A DNA stretch of 64,000 nt. It comes from Burkholderiales bacterium (GTDB lineage: Bacteria; Pseudomonadota; Gammaproteobacteria; Burkholderiales; Casimicrobiaceae). The DNA lies in the NCBI GenBank assembly GCA_015075645.1, contig JABTUF010000002.1:248001-312000 (forward strand). Direction: 5' to 3'. The position numbers and the translations under genes were made by a program. Shown one piece after another: positions 25,820 to 36,688 of this stretch. The stretch's first letter is position 1, and each line of letters opens with the position of its first letter. The notes under the pieces were generated by a model. The model saw nothing but the letters and a program-made list of their open reading frames with translations, was not told the origin of the DNA and searched no databases.

Positions 25820-27497
25820 GCCCGTCGACGACGTCGAGCTGCCCCAGGCGACGCCGGTGGCGCCCCGGCGCGCGCGCGTGTCGATCGTCTGGATCATCCC
25901 CGTGCTGGCCGTGCTGGTCGCCATCGGCATCGCGGTGCAGCGCGTCCGCAGCGAAGGGCCGACGATCACGATCGTCTTCAAGGCCGCCGAGGGGATCGAG
26001 GCCGGCAAGACCTTCATCCGCTACAAGGACGTCATCATCGGCCAGGTGAAGACCGTGCAGTTCACCGAGGACTACCAGAACGTCGAGGTCACGGCCAAGA
26101 TCAGCAAGCGCGCGGCCGGATTGATGGTCGACGACGCGCAGTTCTGGGTCGTCCGTCCGACGATCAGCCTGTCCGGCATCTCGGGCCTCAACACGCTGCT
26201 GTCGGGCAACCACATCGGCTTCAAGGCCGGCGAATCGCATCTCGAACGTTCCGAGTTCACCGGCCTCGACAAGGCGCCGCTCGTCGCCGGGCAACTCGGC
26301 AGCGAGTTCATGCTGAAGGCCCAGGATCTCGGGTCTCTCGCCGCCGGCTCGCCGGTCTACTACCGGCGGCTCCCGGTCGGACAGGTGATCGGCTTCGACC
26401 TGACGCCCGACGGCAGGTCGGTCGAAATCCAGGTGTTCGTCTCGGCGCCCTACGACAAGTTCGTGAGCGTCGGCACGCGGTTCTACAAGGTGAGCGGCAT
26501 CGACGTGAGCCTCGACGCCAACGGCATCGCGGTCCGCACCGAGTCGCTCGCCTCGCTCATCGTCGGAGGAATCTCGTTCGACGCGCCGCCGTTCGTGCAC
26601 GACACGGCACGGGCGGCGCCCGACACCGCGTTCCCGCTCTACGAGGATCGCGCGGTGGCGATGAAGGCGCGCGACGCGATCACGCGCCAGTACGCGATCC
26701 GGTTCCACGAGTCCCTGCGCGGTCTCGTGGTCGGGGCGCCGGTCAGCTACCTCGGCGTGCAGGTGGGCGAAGTCACCGACATCGGGTTCGACTTCCAGGC
26801 CGAGAGGGCGAACATCATCCCGCGCGTGCTGATCTCGTTCTATCCGGAGCGGCTCGTTCCGATCACCGATGCGAACCAGCAGGCGAAGGTCGAGCAGTTC
26901 CTGAAGAGCGACGAGAAACGGCGCAACGCGTTCCTGCAACGCCTGATCGACGAGCGCGGCCTTCGCGCCCAATTGCGGACCGGCAGTCTCCTCACCGGAG
27001 CGCTCTACGTCGCGTTCGACTACTTCCCGAATGCCGCGAAGGCGACGATGACCCACGACCGGGGCGTCGCGGAACTGCCGTCGGTGCCGAGCGACCTCGT
27101 CGATCTGACCGCGAAACTCGCGAGCATTCTCGACAAGCTCGACAAGCTGCCCTACCAGGAGATCGGCAGCGGCCTCACGCGCGACCTCGCCTCGCTCGAC
27201 GAGACGCTGAAGAGCACGACCCGCCTCGTCAACCGGGTGGACAGCGAACTCGTGCCCTCGCTCAAGGCGGACCTCGAGGCTCTGCACAAGACGATCGGGA
27301 GCGTCGAGCGCACGCTCAAGAACGCGGACGCGACGCTGGTCGGTCCCGACGCCCCGGTGCAGCAGGAGCTGCGCGACGCGCTCGCCGAGTTCACGCGCGC
27401 CGCGAGAAGCCTGCGCGTGTTCCTCGAGTACCTCGAACGTCATCCCGAGTCGCCGATCCGCGGCAAGGCGGCGGAGTCCACCAGCGGGAGCAAGTGA
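25812..27497 (+). CDS. pqiB: PqiB, MCE-domain intermembrane transport protein
   Basis: A 561-residue protein with one N-terminal membrane helix (about residues 23-42) and three MCE domains in the periplasm (beginning near 50, 165 and 285), then a long helical C-terminus (about 410-545) that would form the needle seen in E. coli PqiB. It forms the tunnel carrying lipids across the periplasm between PqiA and PqiC. It overlaps both neighbours, so the three are one operon. Confidence 0.9.
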   Translation: MAEPVDDVELPQATPVAPRRARVSIVWIIPVLAVLVAIGIAVQRVRSEGPTITIVFKAAEGIEAGKTFIRYKDVIIGQVKTVQFTEDYQNVEVTAKISKRAAGLMVDDAQFWVVRPTISLSGISGLNTLLSGNHIGFKAGESHLERSEFTGLDKAPLVAGQLGSEFMLKAQDLGSLAAGSPVYYRRLPVGQVIGFDLTPDGRSVEIQVFVSAPYDKFVSVGTRFYKVSGIDVSLDANGIAVRTESLASLIVGGISFDAPPFVHDTARAAPDTAFPLYEDRAVAMKARDAITRQYAIRFHESLRGLVVGAPVSYLGVQVGEVTDIGFDFQAERANIIPRVLISFYPERLVPITDANQQAKVEQFLKSDEKRRNAFLQRLIDERGLRAQLRTGSLLTGALYVAFDYFPNAAKATMTHDRGVAELPSVPSDLVDLTAKLASILDKLDKLPYQEIGSGLTRDLASLDETLKSTTRLVNRVDSELVPSLKADLEALHKTIGSVERTLKNADATLVGPDAPVQQELRDALAEFTRAARSLRVFLEYLERHPESPIRGKAAESTSGSK

Positions 27498-28084
27498 TGC
27501 GCACTCGAACCGGCGCGGCATGCGCCTGCCTGGCCCTGGGACTCGCGGCGGGATGCGGCACCTCGCCGCCGTCGCGGTTCTACACCTTGAACCCGACCGT
27601 CGCGCCCGCAGCGGCGACCTCGACCCTCGTCGTCGCGGTCGGGCCGGTCACGATTCCGGCGGTCGTCGACCGTCCCGAGTTCGTCGTCAACACCGGACCG
27701 CACGAGGTGAAGATCGACGACTTCAACCGCTGGGCCTCGCCGCTGCAGGACAACCTGACCCGCGCGATCGCGGACAACCTGTCGGCGGTCCTCGGCACGT
27801 CGCGCGTCATCCGGTTCCCGCAGCCGATCGCAGTCGAGCCGGATTACCGCGTCGTCGTCGAGGTCCGCACCTTCGCGTCCGCCCCCGGCGAGGCGGCGAC
27901 CTTCGACGCGATCTGGACGGTGCGCCGCTCGAAGGACGGCAGGACACAGACCGGACGCACCGCCGTGCGCGAACCCGTCGCGGAGAAGAGCTACGACGCG
28001 CTCGCCGCCGCGCACAGCCGCGCGGTCGCGCGCGCGAGCCAGGACATCGCGGAGGCGATCGTCGCGCTTCAACGGGCGTCCTGA
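27497..28084 (+). CDS. pqiC: PqiC, outer-membrane lipoprotein of the Pqi system
   Basis: A 195-residue protein with a lipoprotein signal; the lipobox A-A-G-C puts the acylated cysteine near residue 21. The rest matches the ABC-type transport auxiliary component (PqiC/YmbA) family, with R-F-Y-T-L-N just after the lipobox. It would sit in the outer membrane at the end of the PqiB tunnel. The ATG at 27497 overlaps the pqiB stop (TGATG); a GTG one codon earlier is the alternative. Confidence 0.87.
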   Translation: MRTRTGAACACLALGLAAGCGTSPPSRFYTLNPTVAPAAATSTLVVAVGPVTIPAVVDRPEFVVNTGPHEVKIDDFNRWASPLQDNLTRAIADNLSAVLGTSRVIRFPQPIAVEPDYRVVVEVRTFASAPGEAATFDAIWTVRRSKDGRTQTGRTAVREPVAEKSYDALAAAHSRAVARASQDIAEAIVALQRAS

Positions 28085-28128
28085 CGCCCCGGCGCGGCGC
28101 CGGACCGCGGCCGCGCGCCCCGGGAAGA

Positions 28129-29721
<1,593 letters not shown>

Positions 29722-29725
<4 letters not shown>

Positions 29726-31026
29726 CGGGCAGACTCCGTGTTGGCAACGGCAGGTTGACCGCCGACGGGCGCCGGTTCGATCGCCGGCAACGCCACCTGG
29801 TGATCGACGCTGAACTGGTAGTCGCGGAAGACGTGTTCGGCGGTGAGGATCTGGTAGCTGCCGTCGGGCAGCCGGCGCGAGGTGTCCTTCAGCCGGTAGA
29901 CGTAGTGCCCGCAGGTCCAGCAGTCGAAGCTGCGCATGTGCGTGCACAGGCAGGTCTTGTCCATCACCGAGACCTTCTTGGCGCCCGGGTGGGCCGCGAC
30001 TTCGCGGTTGTACGCGTTGATGTAGGCGCAGTTCCCGGTGCTGTCGAGCAGGTAGCCGTAGGCCTCGCAATTCGGCCGGTTGCCGGCGCCGATGGCGGGA
30101 CTGTTCGACAGCATCCGCATCGGATACCCGGTCGGCGAGATCATGTTCACGACGACGTCGCGTTCCTCCGCCCGGTAGTACTCCTGCTTGACCTTCGCCG
30201 GCAGCCCGCACTCGTGCGTCACGGTGAAGCGCGTCGCGACCTGGACCGCGGACGCGCCGTTCTCCAGGTACGACACCGCGTCGCTGCCGGTGAAGATGCC
30301 GCCGGCGGGGACGAGCGGAATGTCGAGTTCCTCCGCCTTCAGGTAGCGCGCGATCTCGGCGACGATCGTGCGGAGGTCGTGCTCTCTCCAGTCGTCGGCG
30401 CCGAAGCCCAGGTGCCCGCCCGCGAGCGGGCCCTCGACGATGATGTAATCGGGCAGGCGATTGAGCCTGGCGTTCTTGCGCAGGAAGAGCTGCAGCGCGC
30501 GCAGCGACGAGACGATGATCCCGAGTTTCGCATCGCGGAAACGCGGATGGTCCTCGATCTGGGCGAACGAGCCCAGGTGCAGTCCCGCGGAGAGCGTGAT
30601 GCCGTCGATCCCGGCGTCGAGCGCCGCGGACAGGCGCACGCGCAGCGTCTCGCGCGGCGCGTTCATCGTGAGCTTCTCCATGCAGTTCACGAAGATCATG
30701 CCGTCGCCGCGCTTCGCCTCCATCGTGCGGCCCACGTGCAAGTGCGTGGCCTCGGCGAGGCGAGCGAGGTCGAACTGGACGTCGGACTTGTCGGTGTTGG
30801 CGGCGTTGTACTTGTAGAGCTTCGCCTTCTCCTTCACGAAGTGGGTGCGGAACCGGCGGTCGGACACCGTCGGCACCATCGCGTCGGAAATGTGGCCGAT
30901 GCCGCCCAGGCGCGCGACCTCGAGCGCGAGGTCCGCGGTCGAGATGTCGACCCCCATGCCGCCGCACACGATCGGCACCAGCTCGCGCTGGCCGAAGCGC
31001 AGGCGAAAGTCGTCGACACGCCGCAT
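29722..31026 (-). CDS. Nitronate monooxygenase-family FMN enzyme
   Basis: A 434-residue TIM-barrel flavoprotein of the NPD/2-nitropropane dioxygenase family. I-V-C-G-G-M-G-V-D lies near the N-terminus, [12 protein letters not shown] in the FMN phosphate site and [10 protein letters not shown] after it. An unusual C-terminal part (about residues 350-385) carries C-L-C-T-H and C-W-T-C-G, four cysteines arranged as a possible zinc or Fe-S site that classical nitronate monooxygenases lack. Substrate is unknown; oxidation of nitronates or a reductase role are both possible. It is cotranslated with gloA. Confidence 0.78.
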
Positions 31027-31214
31027 GCTCGTCCTTGACTCTCCGGGGAGGCGCGCGCGGGCTGCGCGGCCGACGGGAAAGAACGCATTATGCCGCTACT
31101 GCGAAGGATTCCGTCGCGCCGGGCACGCCGACCCGCCCGTCCCGGTCCGCGTGGCGGCGAGCGTCGGCACCGCATGACCCTTCGCACGTCCGGGTTTCGA
31201 GGCGCGGTCCTCGG

Positions 31215-31600
31215 GTCGGGCGAGTTCGACCCGTGCCCGATGCCCGACGGTCGCGGCCAGCTTCGCGTCCCGGGTCACGAGCGGCGCGGCAAGCGCCTCC
31301 GAAAGGGCGAGGTACGCGGCGTCGTACGCGGTAACGCCGTGCTTCAGCTCCCGGATGCGCGGCAGGAAAGGCAGATGCGGGTACCGCACGATCGGAAAGC
31401 CCGCGAGGTCCTCGAGCGCCGCTTCTCCCCGCGCCGCATCGAGTTGCCCCATGCGCGAGCACCGACGCAGGTCCACTGCCACGCAGTATCGGGTGCCCCT
31501 GCCTATCCCTGTCCGGACGAGGGGGCCGTGGCGCACCCACTCCTCCAGGTCGCGAAACGCGGTGGCACGCGAGACGCGCACCAGGTTCCGGTACTGGTCC
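31215..31600 (-). pseudogene. Chimeric remnant: Fic-like winged-helix piece fused to the C-terminal half of a VapC toxin
   Basis: One continuous minus-strand frame reads first a winged-helix segment (about 31475-31600: V-S-R-A-T-A-F-R-D-L-E-E-W-V, then G-R-G-T-R-Y), like the C-terminal module of Fic proteins. It then reads the C-terminal half of a PIN-domain VapC (about 31215-31475: A-L-E-D-L-A-G-F-P, T-A-Y-D-A-A-Y-L-A-L-S-E-A-L, V-T-R-D-A-K-L-A). The VapC N-terminus with the first catalytic aspartate is missing and no antitoxin is adjacent. I read this as fused decay debris; a real new fusion protein cannot be excluded. Confidence 0.6.
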
Positions 31601-31695
31601 GCACCGGGCATCGACTGCATCGACCTTTTCTTTCGCATGTCCTGTCGCAACCCGGGTGACCGCATCGCCCACGGCATTTGTGCCAACATTGCGCA

Positions 31696-32232
31696 ATGCC
31701 GTCCATGTCCCGTCTCGGTCGCCAGGTCGAGGAGGCCACCGTCGCGCTCCAATCCATCGGCGCCCCGTTCGCCTTGATCGGCGGGCTGGCGCTGGCGCCG
31801 CACAAGGTTGTCCGCGCAACGCAGGACATCGATTTGCTCGTCGATGCCGTTCGAGCCGACGATGTCGAGCAGCTGTTCATGGCGCTCGGCTACCGGCGGC
31901 TGCACCGTAGCGACGACGCTGCCAACTACGCCCGTGGCGACGAACGACTGGACCTGATATATGCGCGACGACCCATTGCACGCCGCCTTCTGGCCTCTGC
32001 AAGGGAGATAACGACGTCATTCGGGGTCATCCCCGTGGTGAGCGCCGAAGGACTCATCGCCTTGAAGCTTCAGGCCGTCAGCAACGATCCCACGAGAGAT
32101 CAGGATCTCGTGGACATCCGTGCGCTCGTTCGCGTCAACCGTACGTCGCTCGACACCTCCGAATTGCGTGAGTACTTCGTCCTCTTCGGCCGGGAAGCAC
32201 TCCTCGACGAGCTCCTCCGTGAAGCCGACTGA
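31696..32232 (+). CDS. Nucleotidyltransferase of the AbiEii/DUF6036 type
   Basis: A 178-residue protein. The polymerase-beta-like motif is clear: G-G-L-A-L-A near residues 33-38, then R-A-T-Q-D-I-D-L-L-V-D with the D-x-D metal pair. Helical sequence follows, including G-L-I-A-L-K-L-Q-A and a D-Q-D-L-V-D-I segment, as in MNT/AbiEii-type proteins that often act as toxins by modifying tRNA or proteins. ATG 31696 and ATG 31705 are both possible starts. Its stop overlaps the next small frame by 14 bp. Base composition is noticeably less GC-rich than the flanks, suggesting transfer. Confidence 0.78.
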   Translation: MPSMSRLGRQVEEATVALQSIGAPFALIGGLALAPHKVVRATQDIDLLVDAVRADDVEQLFMALGYRRLHRSDDAANYARGDERLDLIYARRPIARRLLASAREITTSFGVIPVVSAEGLIALKLQAVSNDPTRDQDLVDIRALVRVNRTSLDTSELREYFVLFGREALLDELLREAD

Positions 32233-32389
32233 TCCACCCCTCGTGGGGGACGGAGGACCTCCGTGCGCACCTTCCGCCCCGGCCGATCCGTTTGCCGCGC
32301 TGGATGACCTCATGTGTGTCATCGAGGCGCTCTGTCCCGAATGGCCGCAGCGCCCGCCCTTCGATGCGAATGCCCGGATGCTGTTGTAG
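32219..32389 (+). CDS. 56-codon partner protein of the nucleotidyltransferase
   Basis: A small frame with a GTG start inside the end of the nucleotidyltransferase gene (14 bp overlap). The product is acidic, with a flexible Pro/Gly-rich N-terminus and a helix-forming middle (F-A-A-L-D-D-L-M-C-V-I-E-A-L-C-P), followed by W-P and a conserved-looking end A-R-M-L-L. No family is recognised. Tight coupling to a toxin-like nucleotidyltransferase suggests a cognate antitoxin or partner; this is inference from layout. Confidence 0.6.
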   Translation: MKPTDPPLVGDGGPPCAPSAPADPFAALDDLMCVIEALCPEWPQRPPFDANARMLL

Positions 32390-32613
32390 CGCGCGTACTG
32401 TCGGTCCGCGAGAATTCGTGCGGCGAGCTCGACCCTGTGCAAGATGCAACCTCGACCGTCGGTGCATGGTCGGGTGGTCGATGAGCCATCGTGTCTCCAT
32501 GCCGATCTGGTCTGCCAGGCTCTGCGGGCGGCCTTCTGGCCACGCCCCCGAATCGCCGGCCGGCTCGGTCGCGGGGAGCGGTCGACCTGGCGACCCGCCG
32601 CACCGGCGCGGGG

Positions 32614-34431
32614 TCAAACGTCGTACACCGCGTCCGTCACCACCCAGCCGCCGTCGACGCTGCCGGGCAGCATCTGTCCGACGTCCTCCCCGACCTCGCG
32701 ATCGATCAGCGCGTTGAGCTTCGCATTCATCGCTTCCAGGACCTCGCGATGCTTCGCCGCATCGAGCGCCAGGTTGTCCTTCTCCAGCGGGTCACGCTCG
32801 ACGTCGTAGAGCTCGACGTCGTTCAGCCTGAACAACGCTTCGACCGATGTCGGGCGGTTGTGCTGCCTCGGGGAAAAGTAGCGCGCGAAGCGGTACCGGC
32901 CATCGTAGACGCCGCGAATCGCGCCGCGCTTGCCGAGATCCGGGCGCAGTCCGCCCGCCTTCGCCGCCTCCTGGAGCCTGGCCTTGCCGTCCGGCTGCTG
33001 CATGACAGCCACCACCTTCTCCATGAACTCGCCGTCGATGTACGCGAACATGTTGTAGCAGAAGAGCGAGCCGTCGCGGACCGACGAGGCCGACGCTTTC
33101 TCGGGCGAGGCGAGCAGCGGCGAGAAGTCCTTGCCCGGCAGGTCCTTCGCGATGGCGGCCTTCTTCTCCGCCGTCGCGTTCGTCATGCCGAGGAGCGTGG
33201 GCGCGATGTCGATGTGCGAGGTCACCGCGCGGCATCGCTTTCCGCCCGGAAACGCAGGATGCGCGACGACCAGCGGAACCTGGTTCTGCTCGCGATACGC
33301 CGTCGCGCCCTTCGAATGCAGGCGGTGCGCGCCGTCGAGATCGCCGTGGTCCGCGGTCATGACGACGATGGTGTTCGAGGCGAGCCCCAGCGCGTCGAGT
33401 TCGTCGAGCAGGGAAACGATGCTGCGGTCGACGTCGCGCAGGCAGTTGAGGTAGTAGTTGTGGCGGGTCCGCCAGCGCCAGTCCTCGTTGGGAATGCGTC
33501 CCACCAGTCCGTCGTGCGACCGCAGGTATTCGCCGTGCGCCGGCGGGCGCCCCGGGGCGTCCAGCCGTTGCGGGTAGGTCTGCGGGAGCCGGAAGTCCCA
33601 TTGCCTGGCGTACAGGGGATCGCGCGGCACCGGCTCGATGTGTCCGAGGATGTTGCGCGCCTGGACCTTCTCTCCCGGCCGGTCGGTGTCGAGGAACATG
33701 ATGTCGTGCGGGTTCACCAGGTTCACCGCGAGGAACCACGGCTTGCCCTGCGCCGCCAGTTCCATGCCGCGGCCGCGCAGCCAGGTGACGCCCATCGCGG
33801 CGATGATCCCGTCGTGCAGGTATCCGCCGCGCGTGTGCGCGATGATGTCGCCCACGCCGAAGTAGTCGCTGAAGCCGTAGGCCTCCATCTCCTTCGTGAA
33901 GATCTTCTCGGGGGTTCCCAGGGAGTTGACCGTCTCGAACTCCTTGGTGAGATGCCACTTGCCCTTGTAGGCGGTGGTGTAGCCCGCCGCCCGAAGCATG
34001 TGTCCGACCGTGGGAATGTCGGTGGACATGCTGCTGATCCACGGGAAATTCGTGTTGTCGAACATCTTCGTCTGCTGGATGTGCCGCCCCGTATAGAGCA
34101 CCGAGCGCGACGGCGTGCACACGCAGGAGTTGATCTGGTGGTTCTCGAAGACGACACCCCTCTTCGCGAGCCGCTCGTGGGCCGGCAGCCGGTAGTCCTT
34201 CGGCAATTCGCCGGGGCGGAAGAATCGCTCCTGATCGGTGAGGATGAACAGGATGTTGAAAGGGCCGCCGGCGGGCTTCGACGCGTCGTAGCGAGGCGTG
34301 GCGCCCGAGGCCGGGGTCGTGGCCGCGGCGAACAGGCCCGTCGCCTCGGATGCGGCCACCGCTCCCGCCGCGAGGGTCTTCAGCGCATCTCGGCGGCCGT
34401 GGTCGACGGCTGGCTTGCTCGCATTCGGCAT
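32614..34431 (-). CDS. Tat-exported sulfatase
   Basis: A 605-residue alkaline-phosphatase-superfamily sulfatase. A twin-arginine signal (H-G-R13-R14-D-A-L-K-T-L) precedes it. The catalytic motif is C105-T-P-S-R109, in which C105 is converted to formylglycine. Metal-binding D-Q appears in L-T-D-Q-E-R-F, and later T-A-D-H-G-D-L. The substrate sulfate ester is unknown. The ATG at 34431 has a GAGGAG site 8 bp upstream. No sulfatase-activating enzyme is in the window. It lies in the accessory region between the toxin-like pair and tRNA-Arg. Confidence 0.88.
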   Translation of the reverse strand: MPNASKPAVDHGRRDALKTLAAGAVAASEATGLFAAATTPASGATPRYDASKPAGGPFNILFILTDQERFFRPGELPKDYRLPAHERLAKRGVVFENHQINSCVCTPSRSVLYTGRHIQQTKMFDNTNFPWISSMSTDIPTVGHMLRAAGYTTAYKGKWHLTKEFETVNSLGTPEKIFTKEMEAYGFSDYFGVGDIIAHTRGGYLHDGIIAAMGVTWLRGRGMELAAQGKPWFLAVNLVNPHDIMFLDTDRPGEKVQARNILGHIEPVPRDPLYARQWDFRLPQTYPQRLDAPGRPPAHGEYLRSHDGLVGRIPNEDWRWRTRHNYYLNCLRDVDRSIVSLLDELDALGLASNTIVVMTADHGDLDGAHRLHSKGATAYREQNQVPLVVAHPAFPGGKRCRAVTSHIDIAPTLLGMTNATAEKKAAIAKDLPGKDFSPLLASPEKASASSVRDGSLFCYNMFAYIDGEFMEKVVAVMQQPDGKARLQEAAKAGGLRPDLGKRGAIRGVYDGRYRFARYFSPRQHNRPTSVEALFRLNDVELYDVERDPLEKDNLALDAAKHREVLEAMNAKLNALIDREVGEDVGQMLPGSVDGGWVVTDAVYDV

Positions 34432-34549
34432 CGTCGGTCTCCTCAACTTGTGCCGCCATCTCCGTGGGCGGACGAAAGCATTGCGGGCTCGGGCCCGGAC
34501 TCTACGCCTCGCCCGAGGGGGCGCCGTTGCACTCCCGAACGCCACAAGA

Positions 34550-34580
34550 AAGGGGCCAGACCGAATCGATCTGACCCCTT
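34550..34580 (-). terminator. Hairpin after tRNA-Arg
   Basis: On the minus strand the sequence reads AAGGGGTCAGA, a 9-base loop, TCTGGCCCCTT, then TTCTTGT. The 11 bp stem contains one U-G pair that is only compatible on this strand; on the plus strand it would be a C-A mismatch. It lies 18 bp beyond the tRNA 3' end and could terminate the tRNA transcript. Similar AAGGGGTCAGA palindromes occur as dispersed repeats in betaproteobacteria. Confidence 0.6.
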
Positions 34581-34597
34581 GCTCGTGAAGCGGAATC

Positions 34598-34674
34598 TGG
34601 CGCGCCCGGCAGGATTTGAACCCACGACCCCCTGGTTCGTAGCCAGGTACTCTATCCAACTGAGCTACGGGCGC
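34598..34674 (-). tRNA. tRNA-Arg (anticodon ACG)
   Basis: A complete 77-base tRNA with encoded CCA. Acceptor stem GCGCCCG pairs with CGGGCGC; the D arm is A-GCTC-AGTTGGATA-GAGT; the anticodon loop CTACGAA gives ACG; the T arm has GGTTCAAATCC. It reads Arg CGU/CGC/CGA after deamination to inosine. A TATAAT lies just upstream at 34685. Confidence 0.97.
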
Positions 34675-34684
34675 GAAGCCGTTG

Positions 34685-34690
34685 ATTATA
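34685..34690 (-). promoter_or_regulatory. -10-like TATAAT for tRNA-Arg
   Basis: TATAAT on the minus strand, ending 10 bp upstream of the mature tRNA 5' end. The -35 region would fall inside the end of the phospholipase D gene. Confidence 0.5.
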
Positions 34691-34695
34691 CCGGA

Positions 34696-36189
34696 TCATT
34701 CATCCTTCCGCCCGGATCGGGGCGACGGCTCGGCCGGGGGCTCCGGCGGCAGACTGCGCCGCAGGACCGCCGCCTTGACGAGCCACGCGACGCCGAACCA
34801 CGCGGCGATGAATCCGAGCGGCCAGGCGACCACGCGTGGCCACAGGGCGGTCAGCACGGCGAGGATGAGCGCGAGGACCGCCATCTTCACGAGCAGGCCC
34901 GCCTCCGCGGCGCCGAGCGGACGACGGTTGGTGAGCGCCGCCGACAGTGCGCTCCCGACGCTCACCGCACCCGCGGCGACACGTCCTGCGCTCCCCGACG
35001 CGGCGCGCTTCGCCTCCACCGGCTCCGCGTCCTCGGCCTTGCGGACGCGATGGCGCTTGGTGAGCACGATCTCGGTCGAGTGCTCGAGGTCGGCCGCGTA
35101 CTGCGCGGCCATGCGCTGCGCGAACGCGCGATCCTCGATCGCGACGTCGAGTTCGTAGTTGCCCATCCAGCTCGCGAGGTTCAGGTTGGTCGAGCCGACG
35201 CGCGCCCAGATGCCGTCGGCGACCGCGGTCTTCGCGTGCAGCATCGTGCCGTCCCACTCGAACACGCGCACGCCGGCGTCGAGCAGCGGCTTGTACGCGA
35301 CGCGCGAGACCGGCGAGATCAGTGGAATGTCGGAGACGCCGGGCACGAGCAGGCGCACATCTACGCCGTCGCGCGCCGCGGCCGCGAGCGCCTGCACGTA
35401 GGCCGCCGTACCGACGAAATACGCATCGGTGAGCCACAGGTACTCGTGCGCGACCGAGGCGATCGTGAGGTCGAGCCGGTAGGTGCCCGCGGCATTCGGC
35501 GTCCCCGCGACCACGCGCAGCGTCACGTCGCCCACATGAGGCAGCGACGAGGGTTCGCAGAAGCACTCGGGCGTGAGCGCGTCGCCGGCGACGTCCCACA
35601 CGAGCGCGAACGCGCGTTGCAGCGCACCGACCGCCGGGCCATGCACCGCGATACCGGTGTCGCGCCAAGGCTCGCGGCGTTTCGCGGGGTTGCCCTGCCA
35701 CAGCCGGCTCACGCACAGGCCGGAGACGAATCCGACGCGGTCGTCGACGGTGATCGTCTTGCGGTGGTCGCGCGCGAGCCAGGCGAGCGGGCTCGCGAAT
35801 CCGGGCGGGTTGAAGTAGCGCACCTCGGCGCCGGTGCCGGCGAGCGCGTTCCAGACGCTCGCGCCGCGCCAGCCGCCCAGCCAGTCGATCAGCACCTTGA
35901 CGCGCACCCCCGCCCGCGCCCGCTCGGCGAGCGCGTTCGCGAACACGCGCCCGATCTCGTCGTCGTCGACGATGTACATCTCGAACAGGATCTGCCGCTC
36001 GGCGGCGCGGATCGCATCGAGCCAGGCGGGGAAATTCTCGCGCGCGTCGATCAGGAGATCGACCGCGTTGCCGCGGATCGCGTCGGCGCCGGTCGTGCGC
36101 GAGTACGCGCGCTCGGCCAGCACCGATACGTCGCCGGTCGGCAGCGGCGGCGCGTCGGTGGGCGTCGATTCGGCGTGAACGGCAGGCAT
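34696..36189 (-). CDS. Cardiolipin synthase-like phospholipase D protein
   Basis: A 497-residue protein with two HKD motifs, H142-x-K144 with D149 and H318-x-K320 with D325, each followed by G-F/G-S-x-N-like residues. The first HKD is H-R-K-T-I-T-V-D-D; the second continues G-S-T-N-L-N-L-A-S. Unlike ClsA there are no N-terminal membrane helices; instead two hydrophobic segments lie near the C-terminus (about 438-455 and 458-478). It would join phosphatidyl groups to make cardiolipin or a related phospholipid, as ClsB does, or act as a phospholipase. Confidence 0.82.
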   Translation of the reverse strand: MPAVHAESTPTDAPPLPTGDVSVLAERAYSRTTGADAIRGNAVDLLIDARENFPAWLDAIRAAERQILFEMYIVDDDEIGRVFANALAERARAGVRVKVLIDWLGGWRGASVWNALAGTGAEVRYFNPPGFASPLAWLARDHRKTITVDDRVGFVSGLCVSRLWQGNPAKRREPWRDTGIAVHGPAVGALQRAFALVWDVAGDALTPECFCEPSSLPHVGDVTLRVVAGTPNAAGTYRLDLTIASVAHEYLWLTDAYFVGTAAYVQALAAAARDGVDVRLLVPGVSDIPLISPVSRVAYKPLLDAGVRVFEWDGTMLHAKTAVADGIWARVGSTNLNLASWMGNYELDVAIEDRAFAQRMAAQYAADLEHSTEIVLTKRHRVRKAEDAEPVEAKRAASGSAGRVAAGAVSVGSALSAALTNRRPLGAAEAGLLVKMAVLALILAVLTALWPRVVAWPLGFIAAWFGVAWLVKAAVLRRSLPPEPPAEPSPRSGRKDE

Positions 36190-36263
36190 CGCGCATCGAG
36201 CCGCGCGTGGGCGGCGCGGGCGGTCGCTACGGTATCACGCCGATCGGCGCCGACGCATTCCGG

Positions 36264-36540
36264 TCACCGGCGGGCGATGCCGAGGCTCGCCGCGAGGCCG
36301 CCCCACTTCTCCCGGTCGGTCCGGATCTCGGCGGCGAACGACTCGGGCGTTCGTCCGATCGGATCGAGTCCCTGCGCCGCGAGGATCGCGAGCGCGCGCA
36401 CCGTCGTCACCGGAGTCGCGAGGCTCGCGAGCAGCACCTTGGTCTGCCGCGCGAGGTTCGCGACCGGCACGAAGTCGCGCACCGGGTCGAACGTCTCGCT
36501 CGCCGAAACCCTCGGCGCGATCGGCGCCGGCCGGAGAACC
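36264..36540 (-). pseudogene. Remnant of a tripartite tricarboxylate (Bug/TctC) substrate-binding protein
   Basis: The frame reads T-F-D-P-V-R-D-F-V-P-V-A, a mid-protein TctC segment, then jumps to the C-terminal segment A-A-Q-G-L-D-P-I-G-R-T-P-E-S-F-A-A-E-I-R. About 150 residues normally lying between them, plus the whole N-terminus and signal peptide, are missing. A 72-codon GTG-started frame remains open but cannot fold as a binding protein. TctC genes are strongly expanded in betaproteobacteria, so decayed copies are expected. Confidence 0.68.
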
Positions 36541-36688
36541 GTCGAATCACCATCGGCGGCATGCGCGCGTCACGCGGTGGAGCCGATGAATGCCGCTCCG
36601 GCAAAGAGGGGCTCGCGGCGGAACATCTGCGGCAACGCGGGCGGCCCGACGCATCGGTTCCCGGGTTCAGGTCCGCGCAGGGAATGAC

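Noticed and set aside
31096..31905. Intact VapC toxin
   Set aside because: Only the C-terminal half matches. The first catalytic aspartate region and a VapB partner are absent.
34598..34674. tRNA-Arg as integration site of the 31-34.5 kb accessory region
   Set aside because: The accessory DNA lies on the 3' side as expected, but no copy of the tRNA 3' end and no integrase gene are visible.
32614..36687. Very long plus-strand open frame opposite the sulfatase and phospholipase genes
   Set aside because: A shadow of high GC. The product is Arg-rich without domains, and it runs antisense to two clear genes and through a tRNA.
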